Shown: positions 52,411 to 61,774, numbered from the stretch's first letter. The stretch is 64,000 bases of DNA from Texcoconibacillus texcoconensis (GCF_014202575.1 NZ_JACHHB010000009.1:62001-126000), one strand, 5' to 3'. Made by a program: numbers and translations. Notes: a model not told the origin generated them from the letters alone.

Positions 52411-53123
52411 TGATAAATCACTCCAAGAACCATTACCGCTAATATCGGGCCTATAGATGCTAACGCGACGATCCCAAAGCCATCAGCAGATTGTTTACTC
52501 CCTTTAAGAACAGAAGCTAAACCAACCCCTAAAGCAAGAATAAACGGAACAGTAAGAGGCCCTGTTGTCACGCCACCTGCATCAAATGAAATCGGCACAA
52601 AATGTCGGGGGGTGAATGCAGCTAAGGTAAAAACGAGCATGTAACTTCCGACTAAGATCCACCTTAAAGAAAAATGAAAAATGGATCTTATCATCGCAAT
52701 TGCGACAAAGACAGCTACACCGAGCGCAACCGAAAGCACGAGTACTTGATTTGAAATAACACCTTGGGATACTTGGTCAACTTGTGATGACAGCACGCGA
52801 ACATCCGGTTCCGCCACAGTGACGACAAATCCTAATAGGAAACCAACGAATATCACAACTGAAAATTTCGCCGACTTCGGCAAATTTGAACCAATCATCT
52901 CACCAATTGGGAGCAAACCAATGTGAACACCGAGCAAAAACAAAATTAACCCTACACTCACCATGAACGCACCGATTAAAAACTGTACAAACATCTCAAA
53001 GGGCATCCAAATGATCGTAAATTGTAATAACACGACAACCCCGACCATCGGTAATACGGCGACAATCACTTCTTTCACCATATCTTTCATTTCCTCCAAA
53101 GTAAAACCACCTCTTTGTTTCAT
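52407..53123 (-). CDS. DUF1538 family integral membrane protein (first subunit)
   Basis: 238 residues by the longest frame. About seven membrane helices with GVHIGLLPIGEMIGSNLP, TVAEPDVRVLSSQVDQVS and FDAGGVTTGPLTVPF. The start is uncertain: ATG 53123 has no good site, TTG 53099 follows AGAGGTGG, and ATG 53090 sits close to GGAGG. It is first in the DUF1538-DUF1538-PII-HesB operon. Confidence 0.85.
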   Translation of the reverse strand: MKQRGGFTLEEMKDMVKEVIVAVLPMVGVVVLLQFTIIWMPFEMFVQFLIGAFMVSVGLILFLLGVHIGLLPIGEMIGSNLPKSAKFSVVIFVGFLLGFVVTVAEPDVRVLSSQVDQVSQGVISNQVLVLSVALGVAVFVAIAMIRSIFHFSLRWILVGSYMLVFTLAAFTPRHFVPISFDAGGVTTGPLTVPFILALGVGLASVLKGSKQSADGFGIVALASIGPILAVMVLGVIYQ

Positions 53124-53161
53124 GTGTCATGAATGCCTAAAATCAAAATGAACGTGACAAT

Positions 53162-53196
53162 AAAAAAAGTGAGAGAATCACATATGATTTTCTCAC
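53162..53196 (-). terminator. Terminator of the decayed ABC-transporter gene
   Basis: GTGAGAGAATCA and TGATTTTCTCAC (11 of 12 paired) with a CATA loop, followed on the minus strand by seven T. It still lies just after the pseudogene stop. Confidence 0.85.
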
Positions 53197-53210
53197 CTTT
53201 ACCCATTATT

Positions 53211-53398
53211 CTATTCTTTTAACCCTTCAGCAAATGCCTCAACGTTTTGTTCGATCATATCGATAAAGGATTCAGCGCCGGTACTGTCTTCACCAACCCG
53301 TCAGTATATACTTCATTACCAATTGGTACACCAGTATTCTCCGAAACCATTTCCATATAACGTGGAAAAGTTAACGTATTTACTTCTGAGATGCAAAT
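53211..53398 (-). pseudogene. 3' remnant of a metal-binding ABC transporter lipoprotein gene
   Basis: On the minus strand the sequence reads ISEVNTLTFPRYMEMVSENT then GVPIGNEVYTDGL, and after a one-base shift GEDSTGAESFIDMIEQNVEA and FAEGLKE, ending at TAG 53213-53211. This matches the C-terminus of Zn/Mn-type substrate-binding proteins (the GV-IG-E-Y-D-L and GA-SFIDM---NV patterns). A missing base in TTGGTGAAG explains the shift. Nothing recognisable precedes 53398; repeat-like DNA replaces the 5' part. Confidence 0.75.
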
Positions 53399-53472
53399 AC
53401 GTAAATCACAGGCCAAATTTCATTAGAAAACACATATCATCCGTTTCAACTTACTCGTTTTTTTTGGACAAG

Positions 53473-53575
53473 AACGCTCACTTTCGGACAAGTTTACTTC
53501 TTTTTCTACTCAATCTGTCCGAACAACGCTCACTTTCGGACAGGTTTACTCCTTTTTCTACTCAATCTGTCCGAA
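53473..53575. repeat. Tandem 52-bp repeat with TTCGGACA/TGTCCGAA hairpins
   Basis: Two copies start at 53473 and 53525 (AACGCTCACTTTCGGACA...). Each carries TTCGGACA and, about 30 bases later, TGTCCGAA, so each can form an 8-bp stem. The copies differ at only a few positions. A partial GGACAAG precedes the first copy. Confidence 0.8.
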
Positions 53576-53647
53576 TACTCCTTATACAGTCAATGTCAAA
53601 AAGATTTCACGACTATTTCGTTAATAAAACGTTGATATAGCGACAAA

Positions 53648-53690
53648 AAAACGCATGGGTTTCCAGTGTAAAATCCATGCGTTTTCCTTT
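53648..53690 (-). terminator. Terminator of the 53805 gene
   Basis: AAACGCATGG and CCATGCGTTT pair perfectly around a 16-base loop. Seven T follow on the minus strand. Confidence 0.8.
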
Positions 53691-53804
53691 ATCATCTGAT
53701 TGTTTGCACCTCTCAAGTAAACCCATTAGAAAAAAGTTAGATCTTTTATGATCCGATTAAACTTTTTTGTACCCTTCTGTCTTCTATGTTATATGTTTTG
53801 ATTG

Positions 53805-54269
53805 TTATGGATATATGTTCAATAACCGGCGTTTAAAGAGCAAACCTGTGAAAAAACCAATGATGTGAAATATAATTGGTAACCATACCCCACCAAAATA
53901 GTAACCATTTATGTTAAAAATCGGTGAGTAGACCACTCCCACAGTTCCTACAAAAGCTGATACAACAAACGGAAGGTATGCGAACGGTTCTGTTTTCCCA
54001 CCTCCAGCATCTTTATATGCATCGTAAATTGAAAACATATAAAAACAAGGATAGAACATAAGCCAATGGTAATCCGCTCCAGCAATGGCTTTGTGTATAT
54101 CGCCATGAAAACTCGGTAAGATCACTTCGTTTAAACGCGCTTGGACGTTAATCAAAAACTCCAAGAAAATAATCACAGCACCTTTGAAATATTTATTATT
54201 TAAAAACTGCCCCACCCCTGGAAGAGCAACACTCCATAGTACAACTTCTATTCTTTTGTCCTTTTTCAT
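53805..54269 (-). CDS. Conserved Bacillaceae membrane protein of unknown function
   Basis: 154 residues with about four membrane helices: VVLWSVALPGVGQFLNNKYF (a pattern typical of small integral proteins of this group), AVIIFLEFLINVQ, MFYPCFYMFSIYDAYKDAG and FVVSAFVGTVGVVYS. I recall similar proteins in other Bacillaceae but no function. It lies 9 bp after a DUF3231 gene and is probably co-transcribed. Confidence 0.75.
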   Translation of the reverse strand: MKKDKRIEVVLWSVALPGVGQFLNNKYFKGAVIIFLEFLINVQARLNEVILPSFHGDIHKAIAGADYHWLMFYPCFYMFSIYDAYKDAGGGKTEPFAYLPFVVSAFVGTVGVVYSPIFNINGYYFGGVWLPIIFHIIGFFTGLLFKRRLLNIYP

Positions 54270-54278
54270 TCGATCACA

Positions 54279-55286
54279 CTACTCTTTTGATATTTCACTA
54301 CGGTTTGCAGATTTTGGCGGTTCCTCAAGCCAACCGTTATCAATCATAATGTTGGCGCCGTCTTCAGCATAGTGAGCAATCTCTGCGCTTAAACGAGTAT
54401 AGTGGACACCAAGACCATGGCGAAAACTGTTAGCCATACCCTTGCCATAATAACCGATGCTCGCAGAAATAAGAGCGGTTGTTAGAAACATCATGATCTT
54501 TTCGGAAAAAACAGGCGTTTTACTATCAGACACTTCTGTATCCCATGTCATTGGTGCAGGAAGGTCATTTTGTCTCATAACCGAGCTGAAAATTTCAATA
54601 TGTTTTTTTGAAATTTCTTTACCCCTTCCCAAAAATTGCTGCACGTGTTGTGACTTCGCTGTTTGCATAAAGCCAATCATTGTCGCTTCACCTAATGAAT
54701 TCCGTTGGATATTACCATAAAGATCGGAGATTTCTAGTCCAGTTAAAGGTCTTTTTTCAGCAAACCAGTCAGCTAAAAAGCTTTGTTTTTTCACAAAGTC
54801 AGGTTTTTCTGGGACAGGAAGGTATGGAGGACGAATATACAGTCCTTTTGAAAGTAAAACTTGACGAGCCATGTTATGCAACTTGTTTGACTCTGATAAA
54901 CAATTTGAAAAGAACTCGTATGCATCTTTTCGGGCGGCAGTAGCTACTGCTTGGCTACAAATGTTCATTGCGAATTCAGACATAAACTTTATAAAACTAA
55001 GCATATACGTGTCTGAATACAACCGTGGTGCATGAACATCTACATCCTGTCCTTCTTTAAATCCAATCGGTATCGGGTAACCTTCACCTTCAAAAAGTTC
55101 AGTGATTTTAGGTATATGGGATTGTGACAATTCTAAGCTATGTTCAATAACTGGTTGAATTTCTCTATCTTCTACATGGTTCAAAAAGTACTTAAGAAAA
55201 CAAATCGACAAACTTTCATTCATGTAAACCGTCCAAAGTTGAGCAATTTCTGATGCCGTTAGCCTCATGTTATATTCCATTGACAT
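54279..55286 (-). CDS. DUF3231 family protein (two ferritin-like repeats)
   Basis: 335 residues from ATG 55286 (GGAGGAAGG upstream). Two helical repeats of about 160 residues: LTASEIAQLWTVYMNESLSI ... KYFLNHVEDREIQPVIEHSL and LTGLEISDLYGNIQRNSLGE ... QTAKSQHVQQFLGRGKEISKKHIE. DUF3231 proteins resemble spore coat ferritin-like proteins (CotF group). A role in the spore or stress is only inferred. The next gene is a small membrane protein. Confidence 0.85.
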   Translation of the reverse strand: MSMEYNMRLTASEIAQLWTVYMNESLSICFLKYFLNHVEDREIQPVIEHSLELSQSHIPKITELFEGEGYPIPIGFKEGQDVDVHAPRLYSDTYMLSFIKFMSEFAMNICSQAVATAARKDAYEFFSNCLSESNKLHNMARQVLLSKGLYIRPPYLPVPEKPDFVKKQSFLADWFAEKRPLTGLEISDLYGNIQRNSLGEATMIGFMQTAKSQHVQQFLGRGKEISKKHIEIFSSVMRQNDLPAPMTWDTEVSDSKTPVFSEKIMMFLTTALISASIGYYGKGMANSFRHGLGVHYTRLSAEIAHYAEDGANIMIDNGWLEEPPKSANRSEISKE

Positions 55287-55529
55287 AAACCTTCCTCCAT
55301 TGAAATCTAATTCGTACAATCATATAATTACCTACTTCTCTAAAAAAATGTTATTAAACAGCATCCATTTCACCTTATTTTGTTACACGATTACAAAAGA
55401 AAAAGATCAATCCTCTAAAGTCTAGCAAATGTGACAAAAACATATAAATGACGTCTAAAATTGTGCATGAACCTATGACAAATTGGGTAATATATAACTG
55501 ATACTTATATATTGAAAGGAGTGAACGTT

Positions 55530-56231
55530 TTGAACATGAATGTGATCAAAAGCATCCTTGCGATTACAACCTTTACAACATTACTAGGGTGCACACCTAA
55601 TGATACAAATGACCTTGACAATGGAGACACAGAAGAAGAGCTTCAACAAGAAGATGAGGACATAAATGAGGAAACGACAGATTCTGATTCAGCTACTGAT
55701 ACTAAGGTCGACCGTCCGCAAACGAAAGAGATCACAACATACCCAGAAGGAATGGAACAAGAAGATACATATCAACTACTTAACAAAGCAGACTTACCAT
55801 TTACGACGTATATCCGCGAAGATTGGATAAAAGAACAGTCAGAATCGGATATCATAAGAGGCGTTCAACTAGGACCTGATGGATTTGAATATATTTCAAT
55901 GGATATTGTCTTTTTTAAAGAAGGTGTATCTGATGAAGAAGCTATGGCGTATTATGAAGAAATTCATACTGCTTACAATAACAGTGAGGAAGCGGAAACG
56001 GACGACTTACCTGATTGGGCTTTAGAACGATACAAACTTTCTGAAGAACCATATGGAAGTGTGACACTTGGCGAGTATGAAGATTACTTTTTCTATATTG
56101 TCAGTGAGTACGACACTGAAGCAGCTGATGGATTTGCCCACTTAGAAGCCGTCATTCTTGATGAATGGGAATGGAAAGAAACAGGCGAACCTTTGGATGA
56201 TGAATCTCGCCTAGACAAACTCAAACCATAA
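55530..56231 (+). CDS. Secreted lipoprotein of unknown function
   Basis: 233 residues from TTG 55530 (AAGGAG eight bases upstream). The signal peptide SILAITTFTTLLGC ends in a lipobox cysteine, followed by a highly acidic, low-complexity stretch (about 27-60) and a globular domain with LPFTTYIREDWIKEQSESD. I do not recognise the domain. It would be anchored outside the membrane. Tandem terminators follow. Confidence 0.75.
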   Translation: MNMNVIKSILAITTFTTLLGCTPNDTNDLDNGDTEEELQQEDEDINEETTDSDSATDTKVDRPQTKEITTYPEGMEQEDTYQLLNKADLPFTTYIREDWIKEQSESDIIRGVQLGPDGFEYISMDIVFFKEGVSDEEAMAYYEEIHTAYNNSEEAETDDLPDWALERYKLSEEPYGSVTLGEYEDYFFYIVSEYDTEAADGFAHLEAVILDEWEWKETGEPLDDESRLDKLKP

Positions 56232-56265
56232 GTAAACAAGAAATATTCCCATTATATAAAAAATT

Positions 56266-56321
56266 GGCTGTTGAGAAGACTTTCTCAACAGCCTGCGACT
56301 CCACCATAGGAGTCTTTTTTT
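56266..56321 (+). terminator. Tandem terminators after the lipoprotein gene
   Basis: GGCTGTTGAGAA/TTCTCAACAGCC is a perfect 12-bp stem with a 4-base loop. GACTCC/GGAGTC then a run of seven T follows three bases later. The T-run abuts the stop codon of the converging glucosidase gene. Confidence 0.88.
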
Positions 56322-58018
56322 ATCGTGTCAGTTTATAAACGCGCGCTTCATAAGGACGAAGGGTTAATTCTTCACTGAGTTCATCGCCTATTTCATCGTT
56401 GGTAATTAACAAGTGCTTCTTATGATCATGTAACGTTTTTGGCAGCTTGAAAGTCGGAGCCCCATCATAAAAGTTACAAATCACAAGCAATGTCGCCTCG
56501 TTAAGTGTGCGTGTATAGGCAAAAACTTCTTCATCATCAGCCATTAATAATTCATAATCACCATAAACGACAACATCTTCCCTACGGCGGATATCAATTA
56601 ATTGACGATAATAATGAAAAATTGACTGAGGATCGTTTAGCGCCGCTTCGGCATTGATCTCACGGTAATTTGGGTTCACACGGATCCAAGGCGTCCCCGT
56701 TGTAAAACCAGCATGTTCACGGTCATTCCATTGTACGGGCGTACGCGCGTTATCGCGCCCTTTCACATAAATACTTTGCATAATTTCTTCGTGCGGTACA
56801 CCTTCTTCACGCTTTTCCTTATACATGTTTAAGGTTTCGATGTCACGATAATCATGAATATCTTCAAACTGGACATTCGTCATCCCGAATTCTTCCCCTT
56901 GATAAATGTAAGGCGTTCCTTTCATCATATGTAACAACGTCGCCAACATCTTCGCTGACTTCTCGCGATACTGACCATCGTTTCCAAATCGGGACACCAT
57001 CCGCGGTTGATCGTGATTATTCATATACAAACTGTTCCAACCTACATCTTGCAACGCATATTGCCATTTTGACAAGTTTTCTTTTAAATCCGTAAGTTGA
57101 AGCTGACGTAGGTCCCATTTCCCCCCTGATCCTGAATCAAGGTCGACATGTTCAAATTGAAACACCATATTCAATTCATTATTTTTGGGATCTGTATATT
57201 CTTGTGCCCAGTCAGGTGTCACTCCTGGCATCTCACCGACAGTCATCACGTCATAATCATCAAGTGCTTTTTCGTTCATTTCTTGCAAAAATTCGTGGAT
57301 ACGCGGTCCATTTCTAAAATATGCAGAACCTGAAGCATGCTTTTTCCCTTCTTTTATCTTTCCATCCGGCAAATCAGGATGCTTTGAGATAAAATTAATC
57401 ACATCCATGCGAAACCCATCAATTCCTTTATCGAGCCACCAGCGCATCATATTGTACACTTCTTCACGGACTGTTGGATTTTCCCAGTTCAAGTCTGGTT
57501 GTTTTTTCGAAAATAAATGTAAGTAATACTCCCCTGTCATATCGTCATACTGCCACGCAGAACCACTAAATGAAGATGCCCAATTGTTCGGCTCACTTCC
57601 ATCTTCTTTTGGCGCGCGCCATATGTAGTAATCGCGGTAAGGGTTGTCCTTTGATTTGCGCGATTCAACAAACCAAGCATGCTCATCAGACGTATGATTG
57701 ACGACGAGGTCCATCACTAAACGCATCCCACGCTTGTGTACTTCCGCAAGTAAATGTTCCCAATCATCCATCGTGCCGAATTCGTCCATGATATCTTGAT
57801 AATCACTAATGTCATAGCCATTATCATCATTTGGAGATTGATACACAGGAGACAACCATATAATATCGATGCCTAGTTGTTTTAAGTAATCAAGCTTTTC
57901 GATAATCCCAGGAATGTCACCAATGCCATCACCATTGCTATCATTAAAACTACGAGGATAAATTTGATAAACGACGCTTTCATTTTATGTATGTACATGG
58001 ACACGTCCACTTACTCAT
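56320..58018 (-). pseudogene. Alpha-glucosidase/oligo-1,6-glucosidase (GH13), start region disrupted
   Basis: A long frame encodes a GH13 enzyme: DLVVNHTSDEHAWFVES, GFRMDVINFISKH (nucleophile Asp), MTVGEMPG (acid Glu) and MNNHDQPRMVSRFG. The frame is open up to 57984 and includes ESVVYQIYPRSFNDSNGDGI, but the codon before AAT is TAA and no in-frame ATG exists. ATG 58018, with AGGA upstream, reads MSKWTCPCTYIK then stops, and MSKW is like a normal GH13 start. A short insertion or frameshift of about 20 bases therefore separates start and body. A non-ATG start at TTG 57855 would lose the first barrel strand. Confidence 0.7.
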
Positions 58019-58238
58019 ACTTTTCCTAATCGAACAAATCGATGTTTAAAACACAGGAATTTGTATATACATTTTAGCAAGCATAGAAATAGGGTACAAA
58101 TTCTTTTTTGTTACATCATTTCTATAGATTTATCGGAAAATATATTGAATGAGTTGGACTCGTTATTTATACTTAGGGTTACGAAGTAATTACCCTTTTA
58201 CATATTTGACAAATGATCATGATGAGGAGGACGATTTC

Positions 58239-60236
58239 TTGAGCAAAAAACGACCGATTGAAACACGCGACCTTCGGAACATCCATGTTATAAACGAACC
58301 TCAGCTTTCACCAGACGGAACAAAGGTTGCCTATGTACAACAAACAATCAACGACAACGACGAATACGAAGCACAACTTTTCGTCCAATCTACAGATGGT
58401 ACAGAAAATGCACAAAAATTTACGTATCAGCACCAAAACGTACAAACTCCACGTTTTTCTCCTGATAGTAAGTACATCGCATTTGTTGCAAATCAAGACG
58501 ATCTCCCACAAATCTTCCTCATTCCACTTGATGGTGGTGAGTCTCGTGCTATTACTAACGCCAAACACGGTGCAGGACAACCAGTTTGGTCACCAGATAG
58601 CGAGCAAATATTATTTACAACAAAGCTCACCAGCGGCGATGAAAACATTAGTACAAACGAAGGCGAAGAAGAATTACCTGATGAAAAGGCACCACTCATC
58701 GTTGATCGTTTAAAATATAAAGCAGACCCTAGTTCAACGGGTTTTCTTGATGATAAATGGAAACAGCTCGCTGTCGTCAACATACACAGCGAAGAAACGA
58801 CTGTCTTAACCAATGAAGCAGCCAACCACGAACCAGGTAGCTGGTCACCAGACAGTAAGCAGATTGCTTATTCAGCAAACAAATTACCAGACCAAGATGA
58901 CCAACTAATTAGCGACCTTTACATCCTTGATGTTAAAACGAAAAAAGAAGTGCGTTTGACAGATGGACAAGGCGTTTTTTCGGCCCCTGTTTTTTCAAAC
59001 AACGGTGAAATGATCGCTTACTTTGGTCATGAACTTCAATATGCAGGTGCTACGCTTACCCGACTGTGGACGGTCAACATCGCAACAAGGGAACTTTCAG
59101 TTTTAAACAACGATTGGGATGGCCAAATGCCCGATTGCGCGATTGGAGACATGCGCTCTGGTCACCCTAACCCTGGTCCTGTCTGGAGTAACGATGACAA
59201 ACATATTTTTGCATCTGTCAGCTACAAAGGGAATACTTCTCTTTACCGCGTGTCACTTGACCGTGAAGTCAACGCGATATTTTCCGAAAAAGGTCACGTG
59301 TATGGATATTCGATTGTTCCATCACAAAACAAAGCCGTCATCGCCTTTAGTACACCAACAAACCCTGGAGACCTTTTCATTACGCCTCTTACAAATAGCG
59401 ACAGGGGTGAACAAATCACAAACGTAAATGAAGATCTCCATCATGCGGTATCAATACAAGCACCTGAAGAAGTTGAATTCATAGCTGAAGATGGCTGGAA
59501 AATTCACGGGTGGCTTTATAAACCGTACGGCTTTGATGCCAACAATAAGTACCCGATGATTCTTGATATTCACGGTGGCCCTCATGCGATGTTTGCAAAC
59601 ACCTTTTTCCATCAAGCGCAAAGATTTGCCGCGTCTGGTTATGTCGTTCTCATGATGAACCCTCGTGGTAGCCATGGTTATGGACAATCGTTCGTTGACG
59701 CGTGCCGTGGCGATTACGGAGGTGGTGATTACCGGGATTTAATGGCATCTGTAGACCAAGCACTTGAACAGTTCCCATTTATCGACTCAAAGCGACTCGG
59801 TGTTACTGGGGGGAGTTACGGTGGATTTATGACAAACTGGATGGTCGCCCATACGGACCGTTTTAAAGCAGCTGTTACACTTCGTTCAATATCTAACTGG
59901 ATCAGTTTCTATGGTGTAAGTGACATTGGCTATTTCTTTACGGACTGGGAAATCGGCACCGACTTATTGAACGACCCTGACCGTTTATGGAAACATTCTC
60001 CGTTAAAATACGTCAACAATATTGAAACACCGCTACTTATCATTCACGGAGAACGTGACTTTCGCTGTCCTGTTGAACAAGCAGAGCAACTTTATGTCGC
60101 TTTAAAACACCGCAAAAAAGAGACACGTTTCATTCGCTTCCCTGATTCAAATCATGAATTGTCACGCAGCGGGAAACCGAGTTATCGTTACCAACGGTTA
60201 GATTACATCATCGATTGGTTCGATCAATATTTATAG
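58239..60236 (+). CDS. S9 family peptidase (acylaminoacyl-peptidase/YuxL type)
   Basis: 665 residues from TTG 58239, directly after GAGGAGG; an upstream in-frame start has no site. An N-terminal beta-propeller with repeated SPDG/SPDS motifs (LSPDGTKVAYVQ, FSPDSKYIAFVA, WSPDSEQILF) is followed by an alpha/beta-hydrolase domain. The nucleophile is GGSYGGFMTNW. His is in FPDSNHELSRSGKP, and HGERDFRCPV supplies the Asp region. It cleaves short or N-acylated peptides in the cytoplasm. Confidence 0.93.
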   Translation: MSKKRPIETRDLRNIHVINEPQLSPDGTKVAYVQQTINDNDEYEAQLFVQSTDGTENAQKFTYQHQNVQTPRFSPDSKYIAFVANQDDLPQIFLIPLDGGESRAITNAKHGAGQPVWSPDSEQILFTTKLTSGDENISTNEGEEELPDEKAPLIVDRLKYKADPSSTGFLDDKWKQLAVVNIHSEETTVLTNEAANHEPGSWSPDSKQIAYSANKLPDQDDQLISDLYILDVKTKKEVRLTDGQGVFSAPVFSNNGEMIAYFGHELQYAGATLTRLWTVNIATRELSVLNNDWDGQMPDCAIGDMRSGHPNPGPVWSNDDKHIFASVSYKGNTSLYRVSLDREVNAIFSEKGHVYGYSIVPSQNKAVIAFSTPTNPGDLFITPLTNSDRGEQITNVNEDLHHAVSIQAPEEVEFIAEDGWKIHGWLYKPYGFDANNKYPMILDIHGGPHAMFANTFFHQAQRFAASGYVVLMMNPRGSHGYGQSFVDACRGDYGGGDYRDLMASVDQALEQFPFIDSKRLGVTGGSYGGFMTNWMVAHTDRFKAAVTLRSISNWISFYGVSDIGYFFTDWEIGTDLLNDPDRLWKHSPLKYVNNIETPLLIIHGERDFRCPVEQAEQLYVALKHRKKETRFIRFPDSNHELSRSGKPSYRYQRLDYIIDWFDQYL

Positions 60237-60297
60237 ACTAATTGCATCCCATGTCCCCAACAATTCAAAATGATCTCATGTTATTTTGAATCCACCC

Positions 60298-60338
60298 CAA
60301 AAAAGGCCAGATCCACTAATTATGGATTTGGCCTTTCT
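60298..60338. terminator. Terminator between the S9 peptidase and HPr-like genes
   Basis: AAAGGCCA-ATCCA pairs with TGGAT-TGGCCTTT around ACTAATTA. It serves both converging genes. Confidence 0.8.
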
Positions 60339-60345
60339 GCTCATA

Positions 60346-60594
60346 TTACTCTACTTTTTCAAAGATTCCTGTTTTAACAACCTCTTCCACAAACGATTCA
60401 GGCTCACCATCATCAGTCGTCACTTCGATGATTTGCGCAGGTTGCAAAGCAAGCGCCAATACACCTAATAGACTTTTCGCATCAATGACCCAGTGCTCTT
60501 TTTTTAAAAGAATCGTTTCAGGGTACTGACTAGCCGTATTAACGAGTGTACTTGCAGTATCCGCGAAAATTGGCTTTAGCACTTTCAACTTCAC
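60346..60594 (-). CDS. HPr-like protein without the phosphorylated histidine
   Basis: 82 residues from GTG 60594, which follows AGGAGGTGG; an ATG 45 bases earlier lacks a site. The HPr fold aligns as PIFADTASTLVNTASQY against GIHARPATLLVQTASKF, so His15 is Phe and Arg17 is Asp. The Ser46 region is kept (DAKSLLGVLALAL). Like Crh it could be regulated by HPr kinase and serve catabolite control, not sugar transport. Whether it is phosphorylated is unknown. Confidence 0.75.
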   Translation of the reverse strand: MKLKVLKPIFADTASTLVNTASQYPETILLKKEHWVIDAKSLLGVLALALQPAQIIEVTTDDGEPESFVEEVVKTGIFEKVE

Positions 60595-60728
60595 GTTTCC
60601 ACCTCCTATCGTGATCACTTTCACATATTCAGTGTTCAATACTTATTTTATATTCACTTTCCTCGGCGTGTAAACCGATATTTGGTATAGTAGAAGTGAC
60701 AGATATGAAACAGAAAGGAGACCTTCCT

Positions 60729-61361
60729 GTGAACGATTCAACGCTCAAACATAAACTGAACAATTACACACCAAAGATCATGGACATTGATATGTATACT
60801 TCATTTGCGATTTTTTTACCACTCACTTCTTACCATGGGAAAAGACATATTCTTTTCGAGGTCCGGTCATCCAACATTACACAACCAGGAGAAATTTGTT
60901 TTCCAGGCGGTAAAGTCGATAAGACAGACCGTGATGAACAAACAGCTGCAATGCGTGAATGTTCTGAAGAGCTCGGTGTTTCGATGGATAAACTTGAAGT
61001 TTACGGAGCGCTAGATTATATGATTACACCATACCGTACGATCCTGAGCCCTTATGTTGGTACGATTCCAGAAAATGAATCGTTAAATATTAATCCAAAT
61101 GAAGTGGCAGAAACTTTTTCGATTCCACTTGATGAATTGGTTGAGTTAGAACCGAAAACACATCACATTTATTTACGCGTTGAGCCAGAGGAGTCATTCC
61201 CATATCACCTCATTCCACAAGGTGAAGAATACCCATGGCGTAACGGCGTCGTTGAGGAGCATTTTTATGAATATAAGGGTCGTGTAATCTGGGGATTAAC
61301 GGCACGGATTTTAAAACATTTTATAGAGGATATCTTGCTAGAAGAAGACAACGACCATTAG
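60729..61361 (+). CDS. Nudix hydrolase, CoA pyrophosphatase type
   Basis: 210 residues from GTG 60729 (AAGGAG upstream). The Nudix box reads GGKVDKTDRDEQTAAMRECS continuing EELGV, and the preceding ITQPGEICFPGGKVD is the UPF0035 signature of CoA-type Nudix enzymes. It would cleave CoA or related dinucleotides to 3',5'-ADP and phosphopantetheine. Single gene with a terminator after it. Confidence 0.88.
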   Translation: MNDSTLKHKLNNYTPKIMDIDMYTSFAIFLPLTSYHGKRHILFEVRSSNITQPGEICFPGGKVDKTDRDEQTAAMRECSEELGVSMDKLEVYGALDYMITPYRTILSPYVGTIPENESLNINPNEVAETFSIPLDELVELEPKTHHIYLRVEPEESFPYHLIPQGEEYPWRNGVVEEHFYEYKGRVIWGLTARILKHFIEDILLEEDNDH

Positions 61362-61372
61362 TTCATTAAAAA

Positions 61373-61396
61373 GATCGAATCCTAGAGGATTCGATC
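61373..61396. terminator. Terminator between the Nudix gene and yrhC
   Basis: GATCGAATCC and GGATTCGATC form a perfect 10-bp stem with a TAGA loop, between converging genes. No strong T-run. Confidence 0.7.
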
Positions 61397-61405
61397 GCGT
61401 GATAC

Positions 61406-61645
61406 TTATAAATGTTCTGATTCGTCTTTGTTTATTTTTGATCGCAAACGAATCGCTTTAGCATGAAAATACACGGATGTGACAAGGCTTCCTATAATGA
61501 GCGCTATGAACACTGGGTATTGTCCCGTACTTAAACCAGCATCAGGAATAATCAAGCCAACAGCCATGAACCCTGTAAGTGCGAGTAGAACAAAGGCGAA
61601 ACGAAAGTAATCATTCATTTTCGCTTGCAATTTTTGTTGATGCAT
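61406..61645 (-). CDS. yrhC: YrhC family membrane protein
   Basis: 79 residues starting MHQQKLQAKMNDYFRFAFVL. Two membrane helices (RFAFVLLALTGFMAVGLII and YPVFIALIIGSLVTSVYFHA) and a charged C-terminus. ATG 61645 is better spaced from GGGGGA than the one six bases earlier. In B. subtilis yrhC lies near mtnN in the methionine-salvage and cysteine-synthesis cluster, so the neighbour mtnN supports the name. Function unknown. Confidence 0.78.
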   Translation of the reverse strand: MHQQKLQAKMNDYFRFAFVLLALTGFMAVGLIIPDAGLSTGQYPVFIALIIGSLVTSVYFHAKAIRLRSKINKDESEHL

Positions 61646-61774
61646 ATACATTCCCCCACGATGATGATAACTTCGATTTTTCGGCTTTCAATTTAAATCT
61701 ATTATAACAGGTTATTAAAGCGAAAGACCTAGTAATCATCACCAAAAGGAGTTATATTTCACCAACCAAGAAAC

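Noticed and set aside
53473-53575. Tandem units as a CRISPR array
   Set aside because: Only two nearly identical units without variable spacers and no cas genes.
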